Notes under the pieces: generated by a model | Seen by the model: the letters and a program-made list of their open reading frames with translations, nothing else | What the model was told of the DNA's origin: nothing | Databases searched by the model: none | Program-made: the position numbers and the translations under genes | Part shown: positions 6,425 through 6,426 of the stretch, in pieces | How the letters are laid out: the number at the start of each line of letters is the position of its first letter | Position numbering within the stretch: the first letter of the stretch is position 1 | Source: an uncultured Bacteroidales bacterium | Lineage (GTDB): Bacteria > Bacteroidota > Bacteroidia > Bacteroidales > Bacteroidaceae | Length of the DNA: 6,426 bases | NCBI GenBank assembly: GCA_902803195.1 | Contig: CADCOX010000211.1 | Coordinates: forward strand, 1-6,426 | Direction of reading: 5' to 3'

Positions 6425-6426
6425 AA

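Overview
The window looks like a chromosomal segment of a Bacteroidales bacterium (Prevotella/Bacteroides-like). Three things point there: TAnnTTTG-type -7 promoter boxes upstream of two genes, translation starts without a recognisable Shine-Dalgarno sequence, and a large secreted MG2-type protein of a kind common in Bacteroidetes. This assignment is an inference; there is no rRNA or other marker in the window.

Layout. Positions 1-687 (+) hold the C-terminal half of an anaerobic C4-dicarboxylate transporter (DcuA/DcuB family), cut by the window edge. It converges on a sugar kinase gene (770-1858, -), and a perfect 15-bp inverted repeat (705-750) lies between them as a probable bidirectional terminator. 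The kinase belongs to the APH/choline-kinase fold and resembles N-acetylhexosamine 1-kinase (NahK), not antibiotic-modifying enzymes. Upstream of it, in the same direction, is a 939-residue secreted protein with macroglobulin-like (MG2) beta-sandwich domains and a degenerate TonB-plug-like segment (2004-4823, -). The 145-bp gap between these two genes holds a pair of GC-rich repeat units in inverted orientation. Each unit is itself a hairpin and each contains a G-quadruplex-capable G-run motif. Divergent from the MG2 gene is a complete phosphohexomutase, most like phosphoglucosamine mutase GlmM (5019-6407, +). The 195-bp divergent region has one TAnnTTTG box for each gene.

How the genes may fit together. 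The GlmM-like mutase and the NahK-like kinase both make hexosamine-1-phosphates that feed UDP-GlcNAc synthesis, one from the de novo GlcN-6-P route and one by salvage of free N-acetylhexosamine. The MG2 protein is an envelope protein of unknown function. The Dcu transporter belongs to anaerobic fumarate/succinate/aspartate metabolism and is probably a separate transcription unit.

I see no mobile gene, CRISPR array, tRNA, rRNA or defence system. The least ordinary features are the G-quadruplex-capable inverted repeat just upstream of the kinase start, the 23-nt palindrome inside the MG2 gene, and the uncharacterised MG2 protein itself.
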